A DNA stretch of 64,000 nt from an uncultured Saprospiraceae bacterium (GCA_937928405.1 CALFWZ010000036.1:1-64000); one strand, 5' to 3'. Positions 36,415 to 45,341 are shown, numbered from the stretch's first letter. Notes: generated by a model from the letters alone, not told the origin. Made by a program: numbers and translations.

Positions 36415-37464
36415 ATGGTTGATATAAAGTTATTAAAAAAAATCTGCGAAACGCCAGGTGCTCCTGGATTTGAGCAAAAAATCCGCGAACTCGTTCTCAA
36501 TGAAGTAAAAGGACTGGCCGATGAAATCTATACGGATGCGATGGGTAATGTCATTGCTGTAAAGAAAGGAACAGAAGACAAACGGGTGATGGTGGCCGCA
36601 CATATGGATGAGATCGGATTTATGGTTAGTCATATTGATGATGAAGGCTTCATTCGCTTTCAACCGCTCGGTGGTTTTGATCCTAAAACACTGACTTCTC
36701 AACGTGTAATTGTCCACGGAACGAAAGATATTATTGGCGTGATGGGTTGCAAACCTATTCACTTGATGTCTACAGAAGAAAGGGGTAAACCAATTCCTAT
36801 TTCCGAATATTATATCGACACTGGACGTCCGGCTAAAGAAGTTAAAAAGATGGTGTCCATCGGAAATCCCGTTACTCGCGAACGTGAACTGATCGAAATG
36901 GGAGAATGTATCAATTCTAAATCTATGGACAACCGCTTGTCCGTTTATATTTTATTAGAAACACTTAAAAAACTAAAAGGTCGAAAAATTCCTTACGACT
37001 TATACGCAGTATTCACCGTCCAAGAAGAGGTTGGCTTGCGAGGCGCCATCTCTGCTGCCCATCGGATTAATCCAGATTTCGGTTTTGGACTGGATGTTAC
37101 CATTGCGTTTGATGTTCCAGGTGCTCAAGGGCACGAAAAGATCACCAAGCTAGGGATGGGAGCTGCCATTAAAATCAAAGATGGTTCTACGATCTGCGAT
37201 TATCGCATGGTCAATTATCTAAAAAAATTAGGAGACAAGAAAAAGATTAAATGGCAGCCAGAAGTGCTTCCTGCCGGCGGAACAGATACCGCTGCCTTGC
37301 AACGCTATGGAAAAAATGGTTCTATCGCTGGAGCAATTTCGATTCCTTTACGTAATATGCACCAGACTATTGAAATGGCCAACAAAAAAGATATTTTGGC
37401 TACAATTGCTTTACTAACAGAAGCCGTCAAAGGTATCAATAAGTATGATTGGTCGTTTAAATGA
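36415..37464 (+). CDS. M42 family metallopeptidase (glutamyl/deblocking aminopeptidase type)
   Basis: A 349-residue di-metal peptidase. Metal ligands and catalytic acids are visible: AAHMDEIGFMV (first His/Asp), NSKSMDNRLSVY (Asp), AVFTVQEEVGLRGA (Glu pair), DVTIAFDVPG (Asp) and RNMHQTIEM (last His). The family forms self-compartmentalised complexes that trim peptides. A monocistronic gene; a deleted repeat copy lies just downstream. Confidence 0.93.
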   Translation: MVDIKLLKKICETPGAPGFEQKIRELVLNEVKGLADEIYTDAMGNVIAVKKGTEDKRVMVAAHMDEIGFMVSHIDDEGFIRFQPLGGFDPKTLTSQRVIVHGTKDIIGVMGCKPIHLMSTEERGKPIPISEYYIDTGRPAKEVKKMVSIGNPVTRERELIEMGECINSKSMDNRLSVYILLETLKKLKGRKIPYDLYAVFTVQEEVGLRGAISAAHRINPDFGFGLDVTIAFDVPGAQGHEKITKLGMGAAIKIKDGSTICDYRMVNYLKKLGDKKKIKWQPEVLPAGGTDTAALQRYGKNGSIAGAISIPLRNMHQTIEMANKKDILATIALLTEAVKGINKYDWSFK

Positions 37465-37468
37465 TTTT

Positions 37469-37501
37469 ATTTCGAGTCGCTCTTAAATTTTCCTCTCAAC
37501 G
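37469..37501 (-). repeat. Dispersed palindromic repeat, internally deleted copy (E)
   Basis: The two ends of the family (TTTCGAGTC.....TTAAATTTT and CCTCTCAACG) are joined directly, so about 80 bp of the interior are missing. It lies in the 87-bp gap between two convergent genes, 5 bp after the M42 stop. Confidence 0.65.
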
Positions 37502-37551
37502 AAAGATTTCAACGAAGTTAGGGGTTTTTATGCTGGTAAAATCTTAGGAGA

Positions 37552-38790
37552 TCATATTTCCTCAAGGACTTCTAAAGTTCGATCAATTTCTTCTTCCGTA
37601 TTATAAATACTAATGCCCATTCGGGTGAGGCCTCCTTGTTCTAAAAGTCCCATTACTTCGATAGCTCGGATGGCGTAGAAATGACCATTCCAAGCACAAA
37701 TTCCATGATCGGCTAATGCTTGACAAACGGTAGAAGCAGTTTTTTCTTTATGTAAAAAAGAGATAGTAGGAGCTCGGTGTTTATGATAAAAGCTTGGCCC
37801 TTGTATTTGCAGATGTTTTATTTTTTTCAGTCCTTCATATAACCTTTCAGCTAATTGGTATTCTTTGATTTGAATAGCGTGCATGGCATTGACTAATTGC
37901 GCTCTCAGCGTTTTTCCTTCACCTAAGTTTGCGATAAAATCAATAGCTGCACAGACGCCGGCGAGCGCCGCATGATTAAACGTCCCCGTTTCGATGGAAT
38001 GAGGTGCTTGTTGATATTGTGTGCGAAGACGGTCTGTCGGTAATTGGTCTAACAGTCCAGGACGAGTATATAAAAATCCTACGTGCGGACCATAAAATTT
38101 ATAAGCGGAGCAAAGTAAGAAGTCACAACCCAATGCTTGCACATCTATTGAAAAATGAGGTGCATAATGTACGGCATCTACCAACATCCAAGCACCATAT
38201 TGATAGGTCATTTTACGGACTTTAGCAAGCTGGTTGACAGTTCCCAAAATATTGGACGAATAGCCGATTGCCACCAATTTGGTTCTTTCATTCAGTAAAG
38301 ATTCAAAATGATCGTAATCCAAGGTACCATTTTCTTGTAATCGTATTTCCCGTACGATAATACCATGCTCTCGCAATGAAAGCCAGGGTCCTCGGTTAGC
38401 TTCGTGATCCAACTGCGTAATAATGATTTCGTCTCCCGGCTGAAAATAACGTCCTATGGAACGAGCCAAAGCAAAATTTAAGGTAGTCATATTGGAACCA
38501 AAAGAAATGGTTTCAGGCTTTTCTGCACCTAAAAAAGTGGCTATTTTTTCTCTGGTTTGATCAATTATCTGATCCGTTTCTTGGCTCGTGATAAAATGTC
38601 CATGACTATTGGCATTGGATTGTTCATAGTATCTACTAATCGCCGAAATGACTGACTTTGGCACTTGCGAACCCGCTGGACCATCCAAGTAAATCAATGG
38701 CTTATTTTTGTACATTCTTGACAAGGCTGGAAAAGCCTCCCGTACTTTATTAATGGGAAAGACCTGAATTTCTGATGGAGTATTCGACAT
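37552..38790 (-). CDS. Cysteine desulfurase-like class V aminotransferase
   Basis: A 412-residue PLP enzyme of the NifS/CsdA superfamily. The PLP lysine is in FLLCSAYKFYGPHVGFLY; IYLDGPAGSQ near the start and GISIYNTEEEIDRTLEVLEEI at the end match the VC1184-type subfamily of unassigned cysteine desulfurase-like proteins. No iron-sulfur assembly (suf/isc) gene is nearby, so a role in cluster assembly is uncertain. Convergent with the M42 gene. Confidence 0.88.
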   Translation of the reverse strand: MSNTPSEIQVFPINKVREAFPALSRMYKNKPLIYLDGPAGSQVPKSVISAISRYYEQSNANSHGHFITSQETDQIIDQTREKIATFLGAEKPETISFGSNMTTLNFALARSIGRYFQPGDEIIITQLDHEANRGPWLSLREHGIIVREIRLQENGTLDYDHFESLLNERTKLVAIGYSSNILGTVNQLAKVRKMTYQYGAWMLVDAVHYAPHFSIDVQALGCDFLLCSAYKFYGPHVGFLYTRPGLLDQLPTDRLRTQYQQAPHSIETGTFNHAALAGVCAAIDFIANLGEGKTLRAQLVNAMHAIQIKEYQLAERLYEGLKKIKHLQIQGPSFYHKHRAPTISFLHKEKTASTVCQALADHGICAWNGHFYAIRAIEVMGLLEQGGLTRMGISIYNTEEEIDRTLEVLEEI

Positions 38791-38894
38791 AGTTATCTAT
38801 TTTTACGGTGGATCTTTAGAAGTTATTTAAAAACGCTATTCTAACATCTATTAAAGCTAAAAAATGTTTACTAAAAACAATAAAATAAATACGC

Positions 38895-39671
38895 ATGGTT
38901 TTAGTCATTGATTGTGGTAATACGGATACGGTGCTAGGTATTTATCAAGACGGTACCCAAAAACATATCTGGCGGATGCCTTCTACTGATGCCATGAATC
39001 GACAAGTCTGGTCTTATCGAATTGCTTCTGAATTTCTGGAAGCTCGCGTAAAAACTACTGACATCGAACAGATAGTACTCAGTAGTGTCGTACCTGATCT
39101 GACCGCAGAAATCGCTGCGGCACTCCATCAGCTTACTGATAAACCATTGGTTATCGTCAACGCAGAAATTTATGACCAATTGGATATTGAGGTTGTTAAC
39201 AAAATAGAAATTGGAGGAGATCTCGTCGCCAATGCCGTCGCCGCTTATCATATCTTTCAACAAAAGTGTGTGATCGTAGATTTTGGTACGGCTTTGACTT
39301 TCACCAGTGTTTTGGATGATGGAAAACTGGCGGGGGTGGCTATTGCACCAGGTTTGAAAACAGCGGTCAAATCTTTGTTACAACATACGGCACAGTTACC
39401 ACAAGTTCCTCTGGAAGTTCCAAAAACAGTCTTGGGTAAAAATACCATTCAAGCCATTCAAGCTGGCGTTACCATTGGCTATACTGGCATGGTGCGATAT
39501 CTTCTAGAAAGGATAGAAGCAGAACTAGGAAAGGACATCAAGGTCATCGCTACTGGGGGATTGTTAGAAACGTTGGAAGATTTAGAAGGGGTATTTGATC
39601 AAAAAAATAAACATCTGACGCTGGAAGGATTGGTATTGATTGGAGAACAAGTTGGAAAAACATCTCATTAA
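38895..39671 (+). CDS. coaX: Type III pantothenate kinase
   Basis: A 258-residue ASKHA-fold kinase that phosphorylates pantothenate, the first step of CoA synthesis. Motifs: VIDCGNTDTVLGIY (phosphate 1), GGDLVANAVAAYH, VDFGTALTFTSV (phosphate 2), GVAIAPGL and ATGGLLETL (adenosine). Type III kinases need monovalent cations and are not feedback-inhibited by CoA. Followed by two copies of the dispersed repeat. Confidence 0.97.
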   Translation: MVLVIDCGNTDTVLGIYQDGTQKHIWRMPSTDAMNRQVWSYRIASEFLEARVKTTDIEQIVLSSVVPDLTAEIAAALHQLTDKPLVIVNAEIYDQLDIEVVNKIEIGGDLVANAVAAYHIFQQKCVIVDFGTALTFTSVLDDGKLAGVAIAPGLKTAVKSLLQHTAQLPQVPLEVPKTVLGKNTIQAIQAGVTIGYTGMVRYLLERIEAELGKDIKVIATGGLLETLEDLEGVFDQKNKHLTLEGLVLIGEQVGKTSH

Positions 39672-39701
39672 TCAATACATCCGCAGAAATTCCTCCTTCC
39701 T

Positions 39702-39816
39702 CGTTGAGAGGAACGTTAAATTTTCCTTCCGAATTTATGCAGGAAGAGAGCGACCGAAGGAAGCGTCCTGACTAAATAAATTCGGAATTAAAGAAAATTT
39801 AAACGTGACTCGAAAT
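39702..39816 (+). repeat. Dispersed palindromic repeat, copy A
   Basis: About 115 bp beginning CGTTGAGAGGAACG and ending GTGACTCGAAA. The arms at 39716-39736 and 39778-39802 are complementary (TTAAATTTTCCTTCCGAATTT against AAATTCGG..AGAAAATTTAA), so the element can fold into a long hairpin. No reading frame. It lies downstream of coaX, before the terminator at 39824. Confidence 0.8.
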
Positions 39817-39823
39817 AAATCTA

Positions 39824-39858
39824 AAAGCCCTTTACATGCAATGCGTGTAAAGGGCTTT
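39824..39858 (+). terminator. coaX terminator hairpin
   Basis: AAAGCCCTTTACA and TGTAAAGGGCTTT form a perfect 13-bp stem with a 9-nt loop, followed by TCTCTTC. It sits between repeat copies A and B, in the coaX 3' region. Confidence 0.8.
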
Positions 39859-39876
39859 CTCTTCGATTAATACATT

Positions 39877-39992
39877 CGTTGAGCGTGAAGTTAAATTTTC
39901 CTCCCAAATTTGCGCAAGAAGTAAGCGACCGTAGGAAGCGTTTGACTAAGCAGATTCAGAATTAAAGAAAATTTAAAAGTGACTCGAAACAA
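39877..39992 (+). repeat. Dispersed palindromic repeat, copy B
   Basis: A second copy, in the same direction as copy A and about 80% similar to it, beginning CGTTGAGCGTGAAG and ending GTGACTCGAAACAA. It stops 3 bp short of the minus-strand small gene (39995). The stretch 39672-39994 holds only the two repeats and a terminator. Confidence 0.8.
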
Positions 39993-39994
39993 CA

Positions 39995-40228
39995 TTAATG
40001 TGTTTCCAACGTCGCTTGCTTGCTGTAACTAAGGATGCTGTTGAGCGTGCTCGTTTTAGCATCAAATTTTACTTTAGGCAGCTGACGTTGCGCGAACAAC
40101 AATTCCTGATACTGCTGGTATAATTGGAAGTCTTTTAAGAGTGCTTCGTTAATTTCCAGTGTTTCGGCTACCGTTGTTTCTTTGTAAATGTATTTAATCA
40201 AATGGTTTAGTGTAAATTTTTGCTTCAT
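39995..40228 (-). CDS. Small conserved-type hypothetical protein
   Basis: A 77-residue soluble, mostly helical protein (LNHLIKYIYKETTVAETLEINEALL, then QLYQQYQELL). The pattern resembles short Bacteroidota proteins and the N-terminal segment of some anti-sigma factors, but I know no function. It stands alone, convergent with coaX. Confidence 0.6.
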   Translation of the reverse strand: MKQKFTLNHLIKYIYKETTVAETLEINEALLKDFQLYQQYQELLFAQRQLPKVKFDAKTSTLNSILSYSKQATLETH

Positions 40229-40338
40229 ATAAGCTTTTTAGTTTAGATAATTAATTAGTGATGAACATCCATTTAACTTATTTTAACAAATACATATTGT
40301 ATGAATAAGAGTTTATTTCTTATTTACCGCTAGTTTAG

Positions 40339-40884
40339 CTATCGGCTACGGTATTCGTCCAGTAAAAGCAGTTCAATTTCGATTCGCTGAGACCATTCTG
40401 CCTGTACCTCGCGGTTGATACTATGACGTGAAGTAGCATCATAATTGTGTTGAACCTGATGCCAGTCTTCAATAAATTTCTTAACATAGTGTTCAAAAGC
40501 GACCTCTTGCCCACATTTAAACTCTTGCTCAGCAAGTGCCCGTCTTAGTTTACGAGCATATAATTCGGTAATATCGAAATGAATTTGTTCATGTTTAAGG
40601 TGGTGATCGGTATAAGCTTCCGCTTTTACCCAACTTTCCTTTTTTTCAAAATAAGAAAGGACTTCGTAATTAAGTTTGCCATTTTTGCATCCCTTGGAGT
40701 GCATGAGCCCAGAAGAGGAGAGGGCTGAGATGCTTTGGATATTATAATCAGGCTGACCTTTAAAATCATTCCAAGTCAATTTATAATCTTCACTCCAATA
40801 AATTGTATCAGTGGTGGTAGAACTGGTCCCAATAAAAATTAATAAAATACTCACTACAATTAGACTAATTCTTTGCGTATTCAT
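40339..40884 (-). CDS. Secreted HEXXH-motif protein, DUF922-like
   Basis: About 181 residues from the ATG at 40884; the frame reaches 40920, but the second Met gives a better signal (MNTQRISLIVVSILLIFIG). The domain has IYWSEDYKLTWNDFKG near the start and a zinc-protease-like HEQIHFD (KHEQIHFDITELYARKL) in the middle, as in DUF922 proteins that are predicted secreted metallopeptidases. Two cysteines (KGCKNG, FKCGQE) may form a disulfide. Protease activity is inferred only. Confidence 0.75.
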   Translation of the reverse strand: MNTQRISLIVVSILLIFIGTSSTTTDTIYWSEDYKLTWNDFKGQPDYNIQSISALSSSGLMHSKGCKNGKLNYEVLSYFEKKESWVKAEAYTDHHLKHEQIHFDITELYARKLRRALAEQEFKCGQEVAFEHYVKKFIEDWHQVQHNYDATSRHSINREVQAEWSQRIEIELLLLDEYRSR

Positions 40885-40969
40885 ATGCCAACAGGATTTA
40901 ATAGTTCTCCTCAGGAGCAACCATTTGGTTTTAAATCTAGCCTGCCGTATATGTTATACAGCAAACTAC

Positions 40970-41308
40970 TTAGTGAAAATAGTCATCAAGTTCTAAGTTT
41001 GGGTCCCAAAAATGGGTTGTTAAAGAAACCACACAATTATCCTTTACTACGACTCCCTCTTTTTCTAATAATTCCTGCATCAAAGTAGGTGTTGCAAAAT
41101 GATTACGTCCACTTAATTCACCTTTTCGATTTACGACTCTGTGGGCAGGAACATTCTCAGCTGTAAAGCTTTTGTTTAGCGCCCAGCCTACCATACGGGC
41201 AGAACCAAGGGTCAAAAATTTCGAAATTGCACCATAAGTGGTTACTTTTCCAACAGGAATTTTTTTCGTTAAAAAATAAACTTGTTCAACATAATTTTCA
41301 TTACTCAT
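40970..41308 (-). CDS. Alkyltransferase-like protein (MGMT fold without acceptor Cys)
   Basis: A 112-residue MGMT-like domain. PVGKVTTYGAIS and ARMVGWALN keep the DNA-binding helix and arginine-finger regions, but the active-site PCHR of true methyltransferases is PAHR here (Ala55). ATL proteins bind O6-alkylguanine and recruit nucleotide excision repair without repairing it themselves. The genome also carries an intact Ogt at 28559. An isolated gene. Confidence 0.87.
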   Translation of the reverse strand: MSNENYVEQVYFLTKKIPVGKVTTYGAISKFLTLGSARMVGWALNKSFTAENVPAHRVVNRKGELSGRNHFATPTLMQELLEKEGVVVKDNCVVSLTTHFWDPNLELDDYFH

Positions 41309-41597
41309 TGTATATAGAATTTTAGTCCGTGCAAGAGTTTGATTACTTTTACGGTCCCTAAGATACTATATGATTTTCGAAAGGAAAACTTTGTTGAAAA
41401 CTTAGTTGGTTGTGTAGGGAGGAAAAGGTATGTATGTTATGCGTTATTATCAAAAAGGCAAATATTATGCCCAATATCTTTCAACTTTGTTTGTTTCTTT
41501 CTTACTTTCTTCTAACGCTACAAATCAATTTATAGTTTATTAAGCTACAAATAAAATTTTATAAAATCAATTCAATACAAAACTGAACACTAGATAA

Positions 41598-42233
41598 ATG
41601 TATAATCCACAAATAAAAGCTAGCCAAATTACCAATCTCACAGATGCCAGATATTTTGCTGCTTGGGGCGTAGAATGGCTAGAATTTGGCCTTGAACCAG
41701 GACAAGATCATGTCGTCGCACCTGCCCAAATGGCGGCTATTAAAGAGTGGGTAGAAGGCCCCAAAATGGTAGGAAAATTCAGTGGCCTTGATATTGAACT
41801 CATCCATCAATCCGTCGACTTATTGAATCTTGACGCTGTGGAGGTTTCAAGATTTGCAAATTTGTCTGCACTTGAAATTTCTATTCCTTTGTTTATGAGT
41901 ATTGTAATGGAAGCATATCTAACAATCGAAGAATTGACGCATATCTTAACATCCAATGAGGCCGTAAATTATTTTGTGCTAGATTTTGAGAAAAATGCTT
42001 CTATTAATAATTTTCGAGAAAAATTTTCCATTACCTGGCTAAATAATCTGGCAAAACAGTTTCCCATTTTTATTCGAACGGACTTCCATACTTATTCACT
42101 GGAAGAAATTACAACAGAGATTCAACCGTTAGGAATAAACCTAGCAGGTGGCGAAGAAGAAAAAGTAGGGCTGAAATCTTTTGAGGAGCTAGATGAGATC
42201 TTTGAGGAGTTGGAACCGCTGCGGATGATTTGA
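41598..42233 (+). CDS. Phosphoribosylanthranilate isomerase (TrpF)-like protein, degenerate active site
   Basis: A 211-residue TIM-barrel-like protein. The start, KASQITNLTDARYFAAWGVEWLEFGL, follows the TrpF pattern K-x-C-G-I-T...DA...A..GA...GF, but the catalytic Cys is Ser9 and the Gly is Gln10. An Asp is kept in FVLDFEK, where TrpF has its second catalytic residue. The end, GINLAGGEEEKVGLKSFEELDEI, resembles TrpF's phosphate-binding end. No tryptophan genes are nearby. Probably not a normal TrpF; a paralogue with altered function is likely. Confidence 0.6.
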   Translation: MYNPQIKASQITNLTDARYFAAWGVEWLEFGLEPGQDHVVAPAQMAAIKEWVEGPKMVGKFSGLDIELIHQSVDLLNLDAVEVSRFANLSALEISIPLFMSIVMEAYLTIEELTHILTSNEAVNYFVLDFEKNASINNFREKFSITWLNNLAKQFPIFIRTDFHTYSLEEITTEIQPLGINLAGGEEEKVGLKSFEELDEIFEELEPLRMI

Positions 42234-42256
42234 TGTGCGGATGTGCGGATTTTTAA

Positions 42257-42293
42257 AAATATGGGTCGCGGCTGGCAGCCGCGACCCATATTT
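42257..42293. terminator. Long GC-rich perfect hairpin after TrpF-like gene
   Basis: AAATATGGGTCGCGGCTG and its exact reverse complement flank a single G, an 18-bp stem in an otherwise AT-rich gap. It lies 24 bp after the TrpF-like stop and before repeat copy C. It should stop transcription or hold a 3' end, but its GC-rich core stands out from the local base composition. Confidence 0.7.
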
Positions 42294-42307
42294 GTGTATG
42301 TGTATGT

Positions 42308-42461
42308 GTTGAGAGGAACGTTAAATTTTTCTTCCGAGTTTGCGCGGGAGAAAAGCGACTGCAAGAAGCGTTCGACTAAGTAAATTCGGAATTAAAGAAA
42401 ATTTAAAAGTGACTCGAAACAAACTCAACATTAAAGAAAATTCATGAATGACTCGAAACGA
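42308..42461 (+). repeat. Dispersed palindromic repeat, copy C plus partial tandem end
   Basis: A full copy (GTTGAGAGGAACG to GTGACTCGAAAC, 42308-42420) is followed by a second right-end fragment (ATTAAAGAAAATTC...TGACTCGAAACG, 42430-42461). The element ends 9 bp before the convergent yqeY-like gene. Confidence 0.8.
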
Positions 42462-42469
42462 AATTCCTA

Positions 42470-42916
42470 CTAGCTCAATAGTTTTTTCACCACCCCAGAA
42501 ATCGCTTTACCGTCTGCCTGACCGGCGAGCTGTTTGCTGGCCATACCCATCACCTTACCCATATCTTTCATAGAACTAGCACCCGTCTTTTCGATGATTT
42601 CTCCGATAACTTTTTCTAGGGCAGCTTCGTCCATTTGCTCTGGTAAGTATCTTTCGATGATCGCTATTTCTTCCTTTTCCGTCGCAGCTAGCTCTTCACG
42701 CCCTTGCTCCGTGTAGATAGAAAGAGATTCTTTTCGCTGCTTTAGCATTTTTTGTAATAATGCAATTTCTGCTTGTTCGGTAATTTCTGTGCCATTACCG
42801 TCTGTTTTTAAAAGCATTAATGCTGATTTGATGGCACGAATACCACGTAAACTTACTTTGTCTTTGGCCTTCATAGCCGCCTTTAAATCAGTTATGATTT
42901 TGGTTTCTAAACTCAT
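42470..42916 (-). CDS. GatB/YqeY domain protein
   Basis: A 148-residue protein, the usual YqeY length, with the helical domain also found at the end of GatB: ILDKLKAA.. equivalents (TDLKAAMKAKDKVSLRGIRAIKSAL) and a C-terminal GASSMKDMGKVMGMASKQLAGQADGKAISGVVKKLL. It may bind tRNA or help Glu/Gln amidotransfer, but the function of stand-alone YqeY is not known. Confidence 0.93.
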   Translation of the reverse strand: MSLETKIITDLKAAMKAKDKVSLRGIRAIKSALMLLKTDGNGTEITEQAEIALLQKMLKQRKESLSIYTEQGREELAATEKEEIAIIERYLPEQMDEAALEKVIGEIIEKTGASSMKDMGKVMGMASKQLAGQADGKAISGVVKKLLS

Positions 42917-43031
42917 TTTTTACTATTTGTATTGATGAAGTTGTTGAATAACTTCGATAAATATAATTTCTTTTCTTTCAACAGATTTTATGCTTTTTAG
43001 TTCCAAGCTAGGAAATTCTTATTGACGTTCT

Positions 43032-43808
43032 TCATTGCTCTATTCGTTCTGCGATCAGATTAGAAAGTGCTACGAAATCCTCCACTGATAATTGCTCAGG
43101 TCTTTGCTTGAATAGTTCTCCCTCTAGTAATGGATCACCCTTTAAAAACATCTTCATGGTATTGCGCAACATTTTCCGTCGCTGACTGAATGCCTGCTTG
43201 ACTACTCTACGAAACAAAGCATAGTCACACCCCAGATCCTGATTCTTCTTTCGTGTTAATCGAATTACACCGGATTGTACTTTAGGGGGGGGATTAAATT
43301 CTTCTGGTCCAACATCGAACAAATATTCCCCTGAATAATAGGCCTGGATTAACACACTGATTACACCATACACTTTACTCCCTGGTCCCGATATAACCCG
43401 CTGCGCAACCTCCTTCTGAAACATGCCTACCATTTCTGGAATCAATGCTTTATGTTCCAGCATTTTAAATAAAATTTGCGAAGATATATTATAAGGAAAA
43501 TTGCCAATCAATCCAAAACTACGTCCTGAACTCAAGTGCGACAAATCCAACTTTAGAAAATCAGCTGGCGCAATCTGCTCTTTTAACTCAGGATAATTAT
43601 TTTGTAAAAATCTTACCATGTCCCGATCTGCTTCCACCACAATGAGCTCTGGTTCTTTTTTTAATAAATATTTTGTCAACATACCTTGACCTGGGCCCAC
43701 TTCAATAATTAGTGGATAATCGTCTATTTTTGCTAGACTATCAGCGATTTCCATACAAATTGCTTCGTTGGTAAGAAAGTGTTGACCGTAGGATTTTTTT
43801 GCCTTCAA
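43032..43808 (-). CDS. rsmA: 16S rRNA (adenine1518/1519-N6)-dimethyltransferase
   Basis: A 258-residue RsmA/KsgA. It begins KKSYGQHFLTNEAIC, then the SAM motif IIEVGPGQGMLTKYLL and the catalytic NFPYNISSQILFK. The C-terminal helical domain includes FSQRRKMLRNTMK. It dimethylates two adjacent adenines in helix 45 late in 30S assembly. Divergent from the M17 aminopeptidase gene. Confidence 0.97.
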   Translation of the reverse strand: MKAKKSYGQHFLTNEAICMEIADSLAKIDDYPLIIEVGPGQGMLTKYLLKKEPELIVVEADRDMVRFLQNNYPELKEQIAPADFLKLDLSHLSSGRSFGLIGNFPYNISSQILFKMLEHKALIPEMVGMFQKEVAQRVISGPGSKVYGVISVLIQAYYSGEYLFDVGPEEFNPPPKVQSGVIRLTRKKNQDLGCDYALFRRVVKQAFSQRRKMLRNTMKMFLKGDPLLEGELFKQRPEQLSVEDFVALSNLIAERIEQ

Positions 43809-43816
43809 GTTTTAGT

Positions 43817-43824
43817 TATCTTTG
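43817..43824 (+). promoter_or_regulatory. Promoter -7 element for the M17 aminopeptidase
   Basis: TATCTTTG matches TAnnTTTG, 62 bp before the ATG at 43887 and just outside the divergent rsmA start. The -33 element is weak. Confidence 0.45.
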
Positions 43825-43886
43825 TGAATTAAGTGAATGAACGCTAAACTTATTGGCAAAATAGCCCTTAATTTTAAATAAAACGG

Positions 43887-45341
43887 ATGAATACCAATAT
43901 TTCGGTAACAAAGTCGATAAAGTCAACGGATACACTCGTCCTCTTGACAGATCGTAAAAAACTCGACTGGGCTACTGAAATGCTCAATAAGGAAGGTGCT
44001 GAATACATAAAAAAAGCCGCAAAAAAGGATATCAATTCCGTTTTTATTCCTCGTCAAAAGGGGAGCCTCATCGTCCAGTTTCTAAACTCAAACCAAGCAC
44101 CTGCCTACCGAACAGACAGTGAATCGCTCTGCCGCGAAGATGCTCGTCTAGCAGGTAATGATTTACTGACCACCATTAATCACTATAAAATTGAATCGGT
44201 CGTTATTTCCAACGTCCATCCGGTCAATATGCTGAAAGATTTTGTAGAAGGGCTAGCGTTGGGAAATTATCAATTTATAAAATACTTTAAGGATCGATCC
44301 GAAAAAGAAAAATGTCTAAAATCCATCAAAGTGATGGAGGAGGATTTGTCGACAGCCCAAATAAAAGAACTTCAACATATTATTAATGCGACTTTTCACG
44401 CTCGTGATTTAGTAAACGAACCATTATCCTTTCTAACTGCTCCCGAACTGGCCAATCAAGCCCGGATCTTTGGTAAAAAGTATGGTTTCAAAGTAACGGT
44501 TTTCAATAAAAAGAAAATTGAAAAATTAAAAATGGGGGGTCTACTAGCCGTCAATCGAGGAAGTAATGATCCACCTACGTTTTCTATTTTAGAATGGAAA
44601 CCGACAAAGACAAAAAATAAAAAACCAATTGTACTGGTCGGAAAAGGAATCGTATACGATACTGGAGGCGTAAGTCTCAAACCAACGGCTAATTCCATGG
44701 ATTTTATGAAAAGTGATATGGGAGGTGCCGCCACCGTTATCGGATCGATGGTGGCCATTGCTGCCAACAAACTTCCACTGCACGTCATCGCACTTGTACC
44801 TTCTACCGACAACCGGCCGGGTAAGGATGCTTATGTTCCGGGAGATGTGATAAAAATGTATAGTGGAGATACAGTCGAAGTACTAAACACGGATGCAGAA
44901 GGAAGATTAGTTTTAGCAGATGCCTTACATTATGCAAAAAAATATCAACCAGAACTGGTACTTGACTTCGCAACCCTCACTGGATCAGCAGCGAGAGCAA
45001 TCGGTCCAGAAGGAATTTCCTATATGGGAACGGCCGATAGTGCGACTTGTCATAAAATGGAAACGAGTGGCTTTCGTGTTTACGAACGCTTAGTCCGTTT
45101 TCCGCTATGGCGAGAATACCGCAACCAATTAAACTCAAACATTGCAGATATTAAAAATCTTGGTGGCCCTAGTGCTGGCATGATTACCGCAGGAAAATTT
45201 TTAGAACATTTTACTGATTTTCCTTGGCTACACTTTGACATCGCTGGCTCTGCTTATCTTAAAATGGCAGATGGCTATCGCACTAAAGAAGGAACTGGAG
45301 TTGGTGTCAGATTAGTGTATGACTTTTTAAAGAATTATTAA
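43887..45341 (+). CDS. Leucyl aminopeptidase family protein (M17)
   Basis: A 484-residue M17 aminopeptidase. Two-zinc catalytic motifs: VGKGIVYDTGGVSLKP (Lys, Asp), MKSDMGGAATVIG (Asp) and VLNTDAEGRLVLADAL (Asp, Glu, Arg), all intact. The N-terminal domain is divergent. It cleaves N-terminal residues and may recycle peptides. The downstream pdxA starts only 4 bp later, so both are probably co-transcribed. Confidence 0.95.
   Translation: MNTNISVTKSIKSTDTLVLLTDRKKLDWATEMLNKEGAEYIKKAAKKDINSVFIPRQKGSLIVQFLNSNQAPAYRTDSESLCREDARLAGNDLLTTINHYKIESVVISNVHPVNMLKDFVEGLALGNYQFIKYFKDRSEKEKCLKSIKVMEEDLSTAQIKELQHIINATFHARDLVNEPLSFLTAPELANQARIFGKKYGFKVTVFNKKKIEKLKMGGLLAVNRGSNDPPTFSILEWKPTKTKNKKPIVLVGKGIVYDTGGVSLKPTANSMDFMKSDMGGAATVIGSMVAIAANKLPLHVIALVPSTDNRPGKDAYVPGDVIKMYSGDTVEVLNTDAEGRLVLADALHYAKKYQPELVLDFATLTGSAARAIGPEGISYMGTADSATCHKMETSGFRVYERLVRFPLWREYRNQLNSNIADIKNLGGPSAGMITAGKFLEHFTDFPWLHFDIAGSAYLKMADGYRTKEGTGVGVRLVYDFLKNY

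Noticed and set aside
41430-41543. 37-codon frame (MYVMRYYQKGKYY...) with an AGGGAGG sequence upstream
   Set aside because: Shine-Dalgarno sites are rarely used in Bacteroidota, the frame is very short, and nothing else supports it. The 289-bp gap 41309-41597 otherwise holds nothing I recognise.
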